Below, in pieces: positions 50,911-58,705 of a stretch of DNA of 64,000 bases. Within the stretch, counting starts at the first letter, position 1. Each line of letters starts with the position of its first letter. Source of the stretch: Streptomyces katrae (GTDB taxonomy: Bacteria; Actinomycetota; Actinomycetes; Streptomycetales; Streptomycetaceae); the NCBI RefSeq assembly GCF_002028425.1, contig NZ_CP020042.1, positions 4,377,560-4,441,559 of the forward strand, given 5' to 3'. A model generated the notes under the pieces. The model saw only the letters and a program-made list of their open reading frames with translations. It made no database searches and had not been told where the DNA came from. Both the position numbers and the translations under genes were made by a program.

Positions 50911-51230
50911 CAGCCTGTGACGCAGGGGCACGGGAGGGACGGTGCGGGACTCATGTCCGATTACGGAGAGTTGATATCGGTTTGTGTCCTTCGCCCGCCC
51001 CGATCCGGCCCGGAGGCGGGGGTGTGCTCCGGTACGCTCCCACGATGCGAGTGGTTGAGCGGCGCGAGCGCCGCACAGTATGCACCACGCCTACTCCTTC
51101 GCGCTGGAATATGCCCGAAGCGCTTGTTGTGGTGACTGTACGTCAACCATGCTGCTCGGCAAGGGGACCACACTCGGTGATCCCGTCCTGTCGCGAGGCG
51201 AAGTGTCCGCCGGTTCGGATGGTGTGAGCG
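50911..51230. other. intergenic region, promoter-like, with a 7-bp hairpin
   Basis: 320 bases without a convincing gene. An AT-richer stretch at 50953-50990 (ATGTCCGATTACGG and GTTGATATCGG) may hold a promoter. A tight hairpin GCGGCGC-GA-GCGCCGC lies at 51059-51074. Several ORFs cross it but have poor codon bias. Confidence 0.4.
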
Positions 51231-51692
51231 GTGCAGGTGCTTCAGGTACAGCTGGAGGTAGGACCCGACCCCGCCGAGGTCGGGCGGGCGCGCCGGTGGG
51301 CGCGGTCCCGGCTGGCGGGGTCCGGCATAGGGGACGACGAACCGCTCGCCGAGACGCTGATCCTGCTGATCTCCGAGCTGGTCACCAACGCGGTCGTGCA
51401 CACGGGCTGTCCGGCCGTGCTGCGGATGCTCCTCGGGGGCCCGGGCGTACGGGTGGAGGTCGCCGACGCGAGCGACCGCGCCCCGGCCCGCCGGCAGGCC
51501 GCCGGGGACGACACGGGCGGGCGCGGGCTGGAGCTCGTGGACGGGCTCGCGGACCGGTGGGGCTGGCAGCGCGAGGGTGCGGGCAAGCGCATCTGGTGCG
51601 AGATCGACCGGGCGGGCGCGGAGCCGGCGCCGGTGCAGCCGGTGCCCCTGAAAAAAGTACTGCTGAAGCGGGAACCGCGCGTGTACCTCTAA
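51231..51692 (+). CDS. ATP-binding protein, RsbW/SpoIIAB-like histidine-kinase-type ATPase
   Basis: 153 aa from GTG 51231. HATPase_c_2 fold: RRWARSRLAGSG, the N-box LLISELVTNAVVHTGCPAVL, the ADASDRAPARRQ region, GGRGLELVDGLADRWGW and IWCEIDRA. Such short proteins are abundant in Streptomyces; some are anti-sigma kinases, most are orphan. It lies 477 bases upstream of the RiPP precursor on the same strand, and the two are probably not co-transcribed. Confidence 0.85.
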   Translation: MQVLQVQLEVGPDPAEVGRARRWARSRLAGSGIGDDEPLAETLILLISELVTNAVVHTGCPAVLRMLLGGPGVRVEVADASDRAPARRQAAGDDTGGRGLELVDGLADRWGWQREGAGKRIWCEIDRAGAEPAPVQPVPLKKVLLKREPRVYL

Positions 51693-52168
51693 TGAGGTGT
51701 TGACGGTTCGTCACCTGTTGATCACCCTGGTGTTGAGCGATTCGTCGCGAGGGGACGCCAAGGGTCCTGTGCCTTGACGAGTGCGGGTCGTGGGGTGGCG
51801 GCTGCCGTGCCGCGCTCGGGGCGTGCATGCCGCACGCCGCCACCCGCAGGTCCTTCGCCCGCGCGCGATACGCCTGCCCGCGCGCGATGCGCCTGCACGC
51901 GATGCCCGCGCGCGCGTCCTACGCGATGGGGAGGTCCCCCCGGGGTCGTTCCGGTGCGATACGGCGGGAACAAAGCCATGGCTGGCCGGAATTCGCGGGC
52001 CGGATTGGTAGGAGCGTACATAAAGACGTGGGGCCCGTTGTCTCCTGGGAAGACGGCTGCCTACGGTGGCGGCGCATTCTCCAGCGGGGCGCCGCCGGTG
52101 TACCTCCGGCAGTGTTCCGTGACCCTTAATTACGGCCACAAGCCATCCATGGGAGAGGGGGTACGGCG
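51693..52168. other. 476-bp upstream region of the RiPP precursor
   Basis: No credible gene. It contains GTTGA three times at 51711-51740, a cluster of CGCGCGAT(A/G)CGCCTGC near-repeats at 51862-51905, and a locally AT-rich TACATAAAGACG at 52017-52028 that could be a -10 region. The 140 bases before the precursor ATG would be its 5' leader. Confidence 0.4.
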
Positions 52169-52249
52169 ATGAAGATGCTTTTCGCCATCCGTAATGCCGT
52201 TTCCGGTCAGAAGAGCCTCAAGAAGAGCGCCTGGTACTTCTGGTACTAG
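52169..52249 (+). CDS. atropopeptide (tryptorubin-type) RiPP precursor peptide
   Basis: 26-aa ORF with a GAGAGGGGG ribosome site 7 bases before ATG. The leader is MKMLFAIRNAVSGQKSL and the end is KKSAWYFWY, then TAG. The C-terminal hexapeptide AWYFWY matches the core of tryptorubin A, AWYIWY, with Phe for Ile. Tryptorubin is a P450-bridged ribosomal peptide in which aromatic side chains are crosslinked into a noncanonical atropisomer. Lys/Ser before Ala suits proteolytic trimming to the core. Two P450 genes follow directly. I see this from reading the DNA; the ORF is too short for routine calling. Confidence 0.88.
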   Translation: MKMLFAIRNAVSGQKSLKKSAWYFWY

Positions 52250-52260
52250 ACCGGCAGAGC

Positions 52261-52287
52261 CGCCCCGGCCGCTCGTCGGCCGGGGCG
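52261..52287 (+). terminator. hairpin between precursor and P450 genes, attenuator candidate
   Basis: CGCCCCGGCCG (52261-52271) pairs perfectly with CGGCCGGGGCG (52277-52287) over loop CTCGT, 11 bases after the precursor stop. Partial termination here would make much more precursor than enzyme, a common design in RiPP operons. Confidence 0.7.
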
Positions 52288-52313
52288 ACACCGACGGCCC
52301 ATCGGAGCCCCGT

Positions 52314-53375
52314 ATGCCCCTCTCCTCCCTCCCGGCCACGCGGACCACGCTGTTCGCGCCCCGGCTCGCCGCCCTGCTGCGCGAGCACACCGGCAAGGAC
52401 GCCTTCCGTCTGGAACCCGACACCATGGGCGTCGCCGGCCACGCCCTGGCCGACCGGATCCTCGCCGCCCGCCGGGCCACCGAGACGGAGCGGCCCACCT
52501 TCAAACCGCTGCACGGCCGGTCGATCGGCCGCACCGAGGCGGCCTCCGTGATGCGGGTCATCGGGCGGGACGTCAGGGAAGCCCTGGAAGGCCCCGTGCC
52601 GAAGGACGTGGACCTCACCGGCCCGTGGCCGCTCACCGGGCACCTTTTCCTGAGGGACCTCATTCTCGGCGGCGATCCGCGCCGGCTGCGCATTCTGATG
52701 AGCCGGAACCTCGAGCTGACCCCGAAACTCACCTGGTCGGTGATAGCCGCGGGTGCGGCCTTTCCCTGGCGGAAAAGGCCCGGGGCGATATCGAGCGGAA
52801 TTGCCGGACTGCTGGCGGAAGCGGACGGCTACCACGACCGGCGCCACGCGATGGGCATCTACCGGAGGGCGGCCGCGCCCGTCTGCTTCACCGTCTCCAC
52901 CCTCGTCGCGAACGCCCTCTGGCTGGGCTCGCCCTTCGACGGCGACACCTCCAACCGGAACATCCTCCACGAGGCCGCCCGGCTGCTGCCCCCGTCCTGG
53001 AACATCCTGCGCTACGCCTCGCCCGAGTACGGGGCCCTCGACGCGCGCATCGGTGCCGGTGACGACGTACTCGTCCTGCCCCTGCTGTCCCACCGCGACC
53101 CCGCGCTGTGGGAGGACCCCGACGTGTTCCTGCCCGGACGGTGGGACCACCTCGACCCCGAGACCGCCCCGGGCTACCTGCCCTTCGGGCACTCCTCCGA
53201 GCGGTGCTGGGGGCGGCACATGGTCATGCCGCTCGCCGAACTGCTGCTGGACCTGATCCGCGGCGCCGGGCTGGAGGTCGACCCCGCCCAGCGGAAGGCG
53301 AAGGTGCCGCTGGTCGGGCTGCTCGGGGTGGAGGACGTACGGGTGGTCAGGGCGGGGGCACGGCATGGCCACTGA
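52314..53375 (+). CDS. cytochrome P450, putative atropopeptide crosslinking enzyme
   Basis: 353 aa from ATG 52314, clearly shorter than the usual 400 or so. The K-helix ExxR is Glu220-Arg223 in LHEAARLLPPSWNI. The heme-ligand loop is FGHSSERCWG with Cys298. The usual I-helix A/G-G-x-D/E-T/S is not obvious; the corresponding part reads FTVSTLVANALWLG, without the acid-alcohol pair. The N-terminal half is divergent (LEPDTMGVAGHALADRIL). Divergent, short and beside the precursor, this fits the family of single P450s that build the aryl-aryl and C-N bonds of atropopeptides. Confidence 0.88.
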   Translation: MPLSSLPATRTTLFAPRLAALLREHTGKDAFRLEPDTMGVAGHALADRILAARRATETERPTFKPLHGRSIGRTEAASVMRVIGRDVREALEGPVPKDVDLTGPWPLTGHLFLRDLILGGDPRRLRILMSRNLELTPKLTWSVIAAGAAFPWRKRPGAISSGIAGLLAEADGYHDRRHAMGIYRRAAAPVCFTVSTLVANALWLGSPFDGDTSNRNILHEAARLLPPSWNILRYASPEYGALDARIGAGDDVLVLPLLSHRDPALWEDPDVFLPGRWDHLDPETAPGYLPFGHSSERCWGRHMVMPLAELLLDLIRGAGLEVDPAQRKAKVPLVGLLGVEDVRVVRAGARHGH

Positions 53376-54618
53376 GGAGGTGCCCGTCTCCTTCTTCGAC
53401 GACCCCCACCCCGCCTGCCGGCGCTGGCGGGAGCTGGAGGGCGGGGCGCACCGGGTGCGGATCCTCGGCGAGGCCCCGCTGGAAGGCTGGGTGGTCACCG
53501 GGCACGCCGCATGCCGGGCAGCCCTCGCCGACCCCCGGCTGAGCAAGAACGCCGCGACCGAGGCCTTCGACCGCCGCGACGGCTCCGAGGAGGGTCCGGG
53601 CCCGGGCCGGGCGCTGACCGCGCACATGCTCAACTCCGACCCGCCCGCCCACACCCGGCTGCGCAGACTGGTCCAGCAGGCCTTCACGGCGCGCCGGGTG
53701 GCGGCCCTGCGTCCGGTGATCGAAGGCCACGTGAACCGCCTGCTGGACGCCCTGGAAGTCCCGGCGTCCCGCGCCGGGGCCCCCGTCGCCACCCGCGCGC
53801 CCGTCATCGACCTGGTCCGGGACTTCACCGTCCCGCTGCCCCTCGCCGTCGTCTTCGACCTGCTCGGCGCCTCCGAGGGGGCCGGGCACATCCTCAAGGC
53901 CTGGGCCGCCACCCTCAACGGCGAGGAGGGCGACGGCGAGGTCTCCGTCACCACCGCCGAGGCCCTGGTGGGCCACATCCGCTCCCTCATCGCCCACAAA
54001 CGCGCCCGCCCCGGCGACGACCTCCTGACCGCCCTGATCGCGGCCCGCGACGCGGGCGACCGGCTCGGCGAGCAGGAGATCACCTCCATGGGCTTCCTCC
54101 TGGTGGCGGCCGGCCACCAGACCACCGCCAACCTGATCTCCAACGGCGTCCACGCCCTCCTCACCCACCCCCGCGAAATGGCCGCACTCCGCGCCGACCC
54201 CTCGCGCACGGGCGCCTTCATCGAGGAAGTCCTGCGCCACGAAAGCCCGTTCTCCATCGCGACGATGCGCTACGCCACCGAGCCGGTGACCATAGGCGGC
54301 ACGGTGATCCCCGCCGGGGACTTCGTGCAGATCGCCCTGCTGTCCGCCAACCGCGACCCCGCCGCCTTCCCCGACCCGGACCGCTTCGACCCGGACCGCT
54401 TCGACCCGTCGCGCCCGGCGACGGGCCATCTGGCCTTCGGCCACGGCATCCACCACTGCCTCGGCGCCCCCCTGGCCCGCCTCCAGGCCGAAATCGCCTT
54501 CACCGCCCTCCTCACCCGCCACCCGAACCTGCGCCTGGCCACCCCGGCCGCCCGCCCCCTGTGGTGGCGCAACCCCCGCCACCGGGGCCTGCGGACCCTG
54601 CCGGTGCTGCTGGGCTGA
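53365..54618 (+). CDS. cytochrome P450, second enzyme of the RiPP cluster
   Basis: 417 aa, ATG inside the end of the first P450 (11-base overlap). A normal bacterial class I P450: I-helix FLLVAAGHQTTANLI, ExxR in EEVLRHESPFS, and heme loop FGHGIHHCLGAPLARL with Cys365. It is close to CYP107-like tailoring enzymes. It may add further oxidation to the crosslinked peptide, or a second set of bridges. A redox partner is not encoded here and must come from elsewhere. Confidence 0.9.
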   Translation: MATEEVPVSFFDDPHPACRRWRELEGGAHRVRILGEAPLEGWVVTGHAACRAALADPRLSKNAATEAFDRRDGSEEGPGPGRALTAHMLNSDPPAHTRLRRLVQQAFTARRVAALRPVIEGHVNRLLDALEVPASRAGAPVATRAPVIDLVRDFTVPLPLAVVFDLLGASEGAGHILKAWAATLNGEEGDGEVSVTTAEALVGHIRSLIAHKRARPGDDLLTALIAARDAGDRLGEQEITSMGFLLVAAGHQTTANLISNGVHALLTHPREMAALRADPSRTGAFIEEVLRHESPFSIATMRYATEPVTIGGTVIPAGDFVQIALLSANRDPAAFPDPDRFDPDRFDPSRPATGHLAFGHGIHHCLGAPLARLQAEIAFTALLTRHPNLRLATPAARPLWWRNPRHRGLRTLPVLLG

Positions 54619-54704
54619 CTTCAGGGGGCACTTCCGCCAGTACCGGGGTGTCCAACGTCAGGGCCAGGACGGTCGCGAGTGCCTTGGGGGTGGGGGGTGT
54701 CCGT

Positions 54705-55352
54705 TCACCGCCCGTACCGGCTCGCGATGCCCGCCACGACCAGGGCCAGGCCCTCCTCGAAGCCCTCGTCGTAGTTCTGGAAGAGGTCCGCCCCGGCTTC
54801 GGCGGCGAGGGGGAACTCGGCCAGCCGGGCGGCGCGTTCGGTGACGTCGAAGCCTGCGCGGCGTTCGCCGGGGAGGGGTTCGACGCCCTGCTCTTCCGTG
54901 ACGAAGCCGAGGGTGAAGAAGTACGCCGTGGTGGTGGCGCGGACGGCCTGGGGGAGGGAGAAGCCGGCTTCGGTGAGGGCGCGGAGGCTGTCCTCCATCC
55001 CGGCCGCGTGCTCGGTGCCGGTGAAGCGGGAGCCGCTGAACACCTTCGCGCCGTCGCGGTAGCGGAGCAGGGCGGCGCGCAGGCCGTGGTGGGCAGTCAG
55101 GAGGCGGTCCTGCCAGGAGAGGCCGGGGGAGGGCGGGGCGTCCGCTGCCATCCGGCGGTACATCTCCGTGGCCATCTCGTCCAGGAGTTCCTGCTTGTTC
55201 TTGAAGTGCCAGTAGAGGGCCGGCGCCTGGACGTCGAGCTCCTTGGCGATCGCGCGGAGGCTGAGGCCGTCGAGGCCGACCTCGTTGAGGAGCCGGAGGG
55301 AGGCCTCGACGGCCTGCTTCTTGTCCAGCTTCGGGGAGTTGCGAGGGGACAC
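54705..55352 (-). CDS. TetR family repressor (TetR_C class)
   Basis: 215 aa from GTG 55352. HTH: LLNEVGLDGLSLRAIAKELD then VQAPALYWHFKNKQELLDEM. The C-terminal domain has RFTGTEHAAGMEDSLRALTE and AYFFTLGFVTEEQG, as in tetracycline-repressor-like regulators of resistance genes. It is divergent from a FAD-dependent monooxygenase and separated by two copies of a near-perfect palindrome, the likely operators. Confidence 0.9.
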   Translation of the reverse strand: MSPRNSPKLDKKQAVEASLRLLNEVGLDGLSLRAIAKELDVQAPALYWHFKNKQELLDEMATEMYRRMAADAPPSPGLSWQDRLLTAHHGLRAALLRYRDGAKVFSGSRFTGTEHAAGMEDSLRALTEAGFSLPQAVRATTTAYFFTLGFVTEEQGVEPLPGERRAGFDVTERAARLAEFPLAAEAGADLFQNYDEGFEEGLALVVAGIASRYGR

Positions 55353-55361
55353 GCTTGACAG

Positions 55362-55413
55362 CTTAACACCGTTAAGGGCAGGCTCGGGGGTGTCGAACTT
55401 AACGCCGTTAAGG
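55362..55413. promoter_or_regulatory. paired TetR operators CTTAACRCCGTTAAGG
   Basis: Two near-identical palindromes, CTTAACACCGTTAAGG (55362-55377) and CTTAACGCCGTTAAGG (55398-55413), lie 36 bases apart centre to centre in the gap between divergent TetR and monooxygenase genes. Copy number and placing mimic tetO pairs. Confidence 0.8.
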
Positions 55414-55431
55414 AAAGTGCGGGTGGGTGTG

Positions 55432-56883
55432 ATGGGCATGGACGTACATCGGGACGTGGACGTGGACGTGGACGTGCTGGTCGTCGGGGCCGGTGCCGCA
55501 GGGCTCGCGCTCGGGGTCGACCTCGCGCGGCGGGGCGTACGGGCCCTCGTGGTCGAGCGAGACCGGCGGCTGTTCCCCGGCTCGCGCGGCAAGGGGATCC
55601 AGCCGCGGACGATGGAGGTCTTCGACGACCTCGGGGTCGGCGCCGCCGTCCGGGCGGCGGGCGGCCCGTACCCGGCCAGGATGATCTGGCGGGACGGCGA
55701 GCGGCTCGGCGAGCAGGCGATGTGGGACCCGACGGAGCCGGAGGAGGGCTCGCCGTACCACGAGCCCTGGATGGTGCCGCAGTGGCGCACCCAGGAAGTC
55801 CTCTTCACCCGCCTCGGCGAGCTGGGCGGACGGGTCGCCTTCGGCCGGGAGCTGGTCGGGATCACACAGGACGCGGAGGGGGTGACGGCCCGGTTCGCCG
55901 ACGGCGCCCCCGTGCGGGCCCGGTACGCGGTCGCCGCCGACGGCGGGCGGTCCACGGTGCGGCGGCTGCTCGGGATCGGGATGACCGGCGAGACGGTCGA
56001 CCCGAACCCGGTCCTGGTGGCCGACGTGCGCATCAGCGGACTCGACCGCGACCACTGGCACGTCTTCCCGCCCGCGGACGGCGAGGGCTTCCTCGCCGTG
56101 TGCCCGCTCGCCGGGACGGAGGACTTCCAGGTCACCGCCCAGATGCCGGCGGGCGGCCCGGCGGTCGACCTCTCCCTGGAGGGGCTGCGCGCGGTCGTGG
56201 CCGCGCGCTCGCACCTGGATCCGGGCGATGTGACGGAGGTCCGCTGGGCCTCCGACTTCCGGCCGCGGGCGGCGATGGCCGACCGGTTCCGGGAGGGGCG
56301 GGTCTTCCTCGTCGGGGACGCCGCGCACGTGCACTCGCCGGCGGGCGGGCAGGGGCTCAACACCAGCGTGCAGGACGCGTACAACCTGGGCTGGAAGCTG
56401 GCCGCCGTGTTGAGCGGCGCGGCGCCGGAGGTGCTGCTCGGCACGTACGAGGAGGAGCGGCTGCCCGTCGCCGCCGACATGCTCGGCCTGTCGACCCGGA
56501 TCCACCGCGGCGAGGCCCGCCGCGGCGCGGCCACGCAGCAGCTCGGCCTCGGCTACCGGGGCTCCTCCCTGGCGGTGGAGACCCGCACGGCCCTGCCCGC
56601 CGAAGCCCTGCGGGCCGGTGACCGGGCCCCGGACGGGGTACGGGGCGGCCTCCGCCTCTTCGACGCGTACCGGGGTCCGCACTGGACCCTGCTGCTGGTC
56701 GGGGCCCAGGCCCCGGCGGAGCTGCCGGGCGCGCGGACGGTACGGATCCCGTCGTACGGGGCCTACGGCGACGGGGTGTTCCTGATCCGCCCGGACGGCT
56801 ACGTGGGCTGGGCGGGGGAGCCGGGAGAGCCGGGAGAGCCGGGGAAGGGCCTGGCGGCGTACGCGGCCCGCGTCGGCCTCTAG
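55432..56883 (+). CDS. FAD-dependent monooxygenase (phenol hydroxylase/Rox-like)
   Basis: 483 aa from ATG 55432. GxGxxG motif VLVVGAGAAGLALGVDLARRG (about residue 15), the GIQPRTMEVFDDLG segment, DG motif in AADGGRSTVRRLLGIG, and GD motif VFLVGDAAHVHSPAGGQGLN. It has a thioredoxin-like C-terminal tail region (LLVGAQAPAEL). The class hydroxylates aromatic antibiotics or phenols with NAD(P)H; with a TetR partner it may be a resistance/detoxification enzyme. N-terminal DVDVDVDV comes from a GTGGAC microsatellite. Confidence 0.9.
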   Translation: MGMDVHRDVDVDVDVLVVGAGAAGLALGVDLARRGVRALVVERDRRLFPGSRGKGIQPRTMEVFDDLGVGAAVRAAGGPYPARMIWRDGERLGEQAMWDPTEPEEGSPYHEPWMVPQWRTQEVLFTRLGELGGRVAFGRELVGITQDAEGVTARFADGAPVRARYAVAADGGRSTVRRLLGIGMTGETVDPNPVLVADVRISGLDRDHWHVFPPADGEGFLAVCPLAGTEDFQVTAQMPAGGPAVDLSLEGLRAVVAARSHLDPGDVTEVRWASDFRPRAAMADRFREGRVFLVGDAAHVHSPAGGQGLNTSVQDAYNLGWKLAAVLSGAAPEVLLGTYEEERLPVAADMLGLSTRIHRGEARRGAATQQLGLGYRGSSLAVETRTALPAEALRAGDRAPDGVRGGLRLFDAYRGPHWTLLLVGAQAPAELPGARTVRIPSYGAYGDGVFLIRPDGYVGWAGEPGEPGEPGKGLAAYAARVGL

Positions 56884-56899
56884 GGAGTTGTCCGGCGGA

Positions 56900-57075
56900 T
56901 CAGGGCCGGACCGGGACCCGGCGGGCCGGGGGCGTGCCGTCGGCGGGCACGCCAAGGCTGATGACGAGGGCCTCTCCTGTGTCGGCGAACGGTGCGGTGA
57001 CCGTGCCGGTCCGCCGGTCCGGTCGCCGGCGGTCACGTACAGTGCGGTCGGCAGGGCGCCCAGGTCGTTCGTCAC
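56900..57075 (-). pseudogene. possible remnant of an IS982-like transposase start
   Basis: On the minus strand ATG 57075 reads MTNDLGALPTALYVTAGDR, closely like the start of IS982-type transposases (x-N-L-x-ALLTALYV). A frame change follows at once, and the next stretch (TVTAPFADTGEALVIS) ends at about 56904. No catalytic residues or terminal repeats remain. It suggests a past insertion and decay here. Confidence 0.35.
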
Positions 57076-57172
57076 ACAACGATCTCGGACGCCTTGTCTG
57101 CGTTCCCCCGCACACCATCAGCATGCGGATTGCCTCGACAAGTCCAAGCAACCACGACAGGGCGGCTGAACG

Positions 57173-57727
57173 ATGACGAACCGCGGGCACTCATCCGATC
57201 CCCACCCCACACCGTGGTCGGACACCGTCCCGGCCCACCGGGATCTCGTTGCGGCGAGAGCACTCGTCTACGACCCCTGCGGGTTCACCTGCACGCAGCC
57301 CACCCCCGAAGCCGAGGGTGCCGCTTACGCCGCCCACGAGTTCACTCTCGACGGCCTCTCCATCCGGTTCCGCGCAGCCAAGACGACCCCCACCAAGGTG
57401 GGCCAGTTCGTCACCGTCTGGAAGAGGTCCCCGGCCGGGCCCATCCAGCCCTTCGACGCCGCGGACCCCGTCGACCTCTTTGTCATCAGCACCCGCGAGC
57501 ATCACCACCTCGGCCAGTTCGTGTTTCCCATGGACGCCCTCCGCCGGCACGGGGTCGTATCAGCGGGCGGCCGTGGCGGGAAGCGGGCCTTCCGCGTCTA
57601 CCCGCCCTGGGTGACCACCGCCAACCGCCAGGCCGGCAGTGCGCAGGCCTGGCAGCTGGACTACTTCCTGCACCTGCACCAGGACGGTCCTGTCGACCTG
57701 GCCCGCGCCAAGGAGCTCTACCGCTGA
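57173..57727 (+). CDS. MepB-family protein
   Basis: 184 aa, ATG at 57173. The family signature is seen in GAAYAAHEFTLDGLSIRFRA, PTKVGQFVTVWKR, DAADPVDLFVISTREHHHLG and KRAFRVYPPWVTTANRQA. MepB is named from the staphylococcal mepRAB operon; its biochemical role is unknown. It is not accompanied by a MepA-type efflux pump here. Confidence 0.85.
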   Translation: MTNRGHSSDPHPTPWSDTVPAHRDLVAARALVYDPCGFTCTQPTPEAEGAAYAAHEFTLDGLSIRFRAAKTTPTKVGQFVTVWKRSPAGPIQPFDAADPVDLFVISTREHHHLGQFVFPMDALRRHGVVSAGGRGGKRAFRVYPPWVTTANRQAGSAQAWQLDYFLHLHQDGPVDLARAKELYR

Positions 57728-57745
57728 GCAAGCGGAACGACTCGT

Positions 57746-58405
57746 CTAGCGGCGCCAGAACAGGTGGTGGGTCACCCCGCTCGGGCTGTGGACCACGTCC
57801 ATGTGGAAGCGGTCGAGGAGGTCGTCCGGGGAATCCCACAGGCGCAGGCCGGGGCCGCCGAGTTCCACCGGCGACACCGCCACGTGGAGCGTGTCGACCA
57901 GGTCGGCTTCGAGGAACTCGCGGACCGTGGTCACCCCGCCGCCCAGACGGACGTCCTTGCCCTGGGCCGCCTCGCGCGCCCGGGCCAGGGCGGTGGCCGG
58001 GTCGGCGTCGATGAAGTGGAATGTGGTGTCGGAGAGGGTGAGGGACGGGCGGGGGTGGTGGGTCATGACGAACACCGGGGTGTGGAAGGGGGGTTCGTCG
58101 CCCCACCAGCCCTGCCAGTCCGCGTGGTCCTCCCAGGGGCCCCGGTAGGGGCTGAACTTGTTGCGGCCCATGATCTCGGCGCCGATGTTGTTCTTGAAGT
58201 CCCGGGTGAAGTAGTCGTCCAGGCCGCGGCTGCCGCCGGGGTCGGTGCGGGTCGGCCAGCTCGCGGTGGCGCCGGCCCAGGAGAACAGCTCGGCCGGGTT
58301 CATGCCGTCGCCGAAGGGCTGTTCCAGGCGCTGGTTGTGGCCTGCGCCGTAGCCGTCGCGGGTGACGTTGAAGTTCTGGACCCGGAGGAGTTGCTGAGTG
58401 GGCAT
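57746..58405 (-). CDS. RibD C-terminal/dihydrofolate reductase-like protein
   Basis: 219 aa from ATG 58405. NADPH-binding reductase fold: LLRVQNFNVTRDGYGAGHNQ, GAEIMGRNKFSPYRGPWEDH, FVMTHHPRPSLTL, and DVRLGGGVTTVREFLEADLV. Typical of the RibD_C/YyaP superfamily. Substrates of these stand-alone proteins are mostly unknown; a role in folate or flavin metabolism is not proven. It converges on MepB with an 18-bp gap. Confidence 0.85.
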   Translation of the reverse strand: MPTQQLLRVQNFNVTRDGYGAGHNQRLEQPFGDGMNPAELFSWAGATASWPTRTDPGGSRGLDDYFTRDFKNNIGAEIMGRNKFSPYRGPWEDHADWQGWWGDEPPFHTPVFVMTHHPRPSLTLSDTTFHFIDADPATALARAREAAQGKDVRLGGGVTTVREFLEADLVDTLHVAVSPVELGGPGLRLWDSPDDLLDRFHMDVVHSPSGVTHHLFWRR

Positions 58406-58705
58406 GGGGGTTGGGGCCTTTCCGGTCGTGGTGGCAGTGGCAGTGGCAGTGGTGGTCGTGGTGGTGCTGAGGGTGAGACTGCCGGGGCGGGCGGAACTCA
58501 TCGGTGCGGGCCCGGACCGACGCGCGGACATGCCGCCTTCGGAGTAATGGCGGGGGCGGGGGCCGACTCCCGGCCGTACCGGCGGGTGTCCGAGGTGGTC
58601 GGCCTCGCCCCCCGGGGGGTGGCGCCTGAGCCGGGATCGGGTCCGGGTGCGCCAGGATGCTGCGCGGGGGGCCGTGCCAGTCCGCCACCCGGAGAGCGAG
58701 CGCCC
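58406..58705. other. intergenic region with a TGGCAG microsatellite
   Basis: Plus-strand TGGCAG/TGGTGG hexamers repeat at about 58430-58475, upstream of the minus-strand reductase start. The rest is high-GC sequence with no clear gene. An FkbM ribosome site GGAGA closes the stretch. Confidence 0.4.

Noticed and set aside
51080..51703. 207-codon ORF overlapping the ATPase-domain gene
   Set aside because: It is in another frame, Gly/Arg/Ala-rich, and the ATPase frame has clear HATPase motifs.
58406..58480. Pro/His-rich N-terminal extension of the reductase at 57746
   Set aside because: It comes from a TGGCAG microsatellite; the ATG at 58405 gives the proper RibD_C start.
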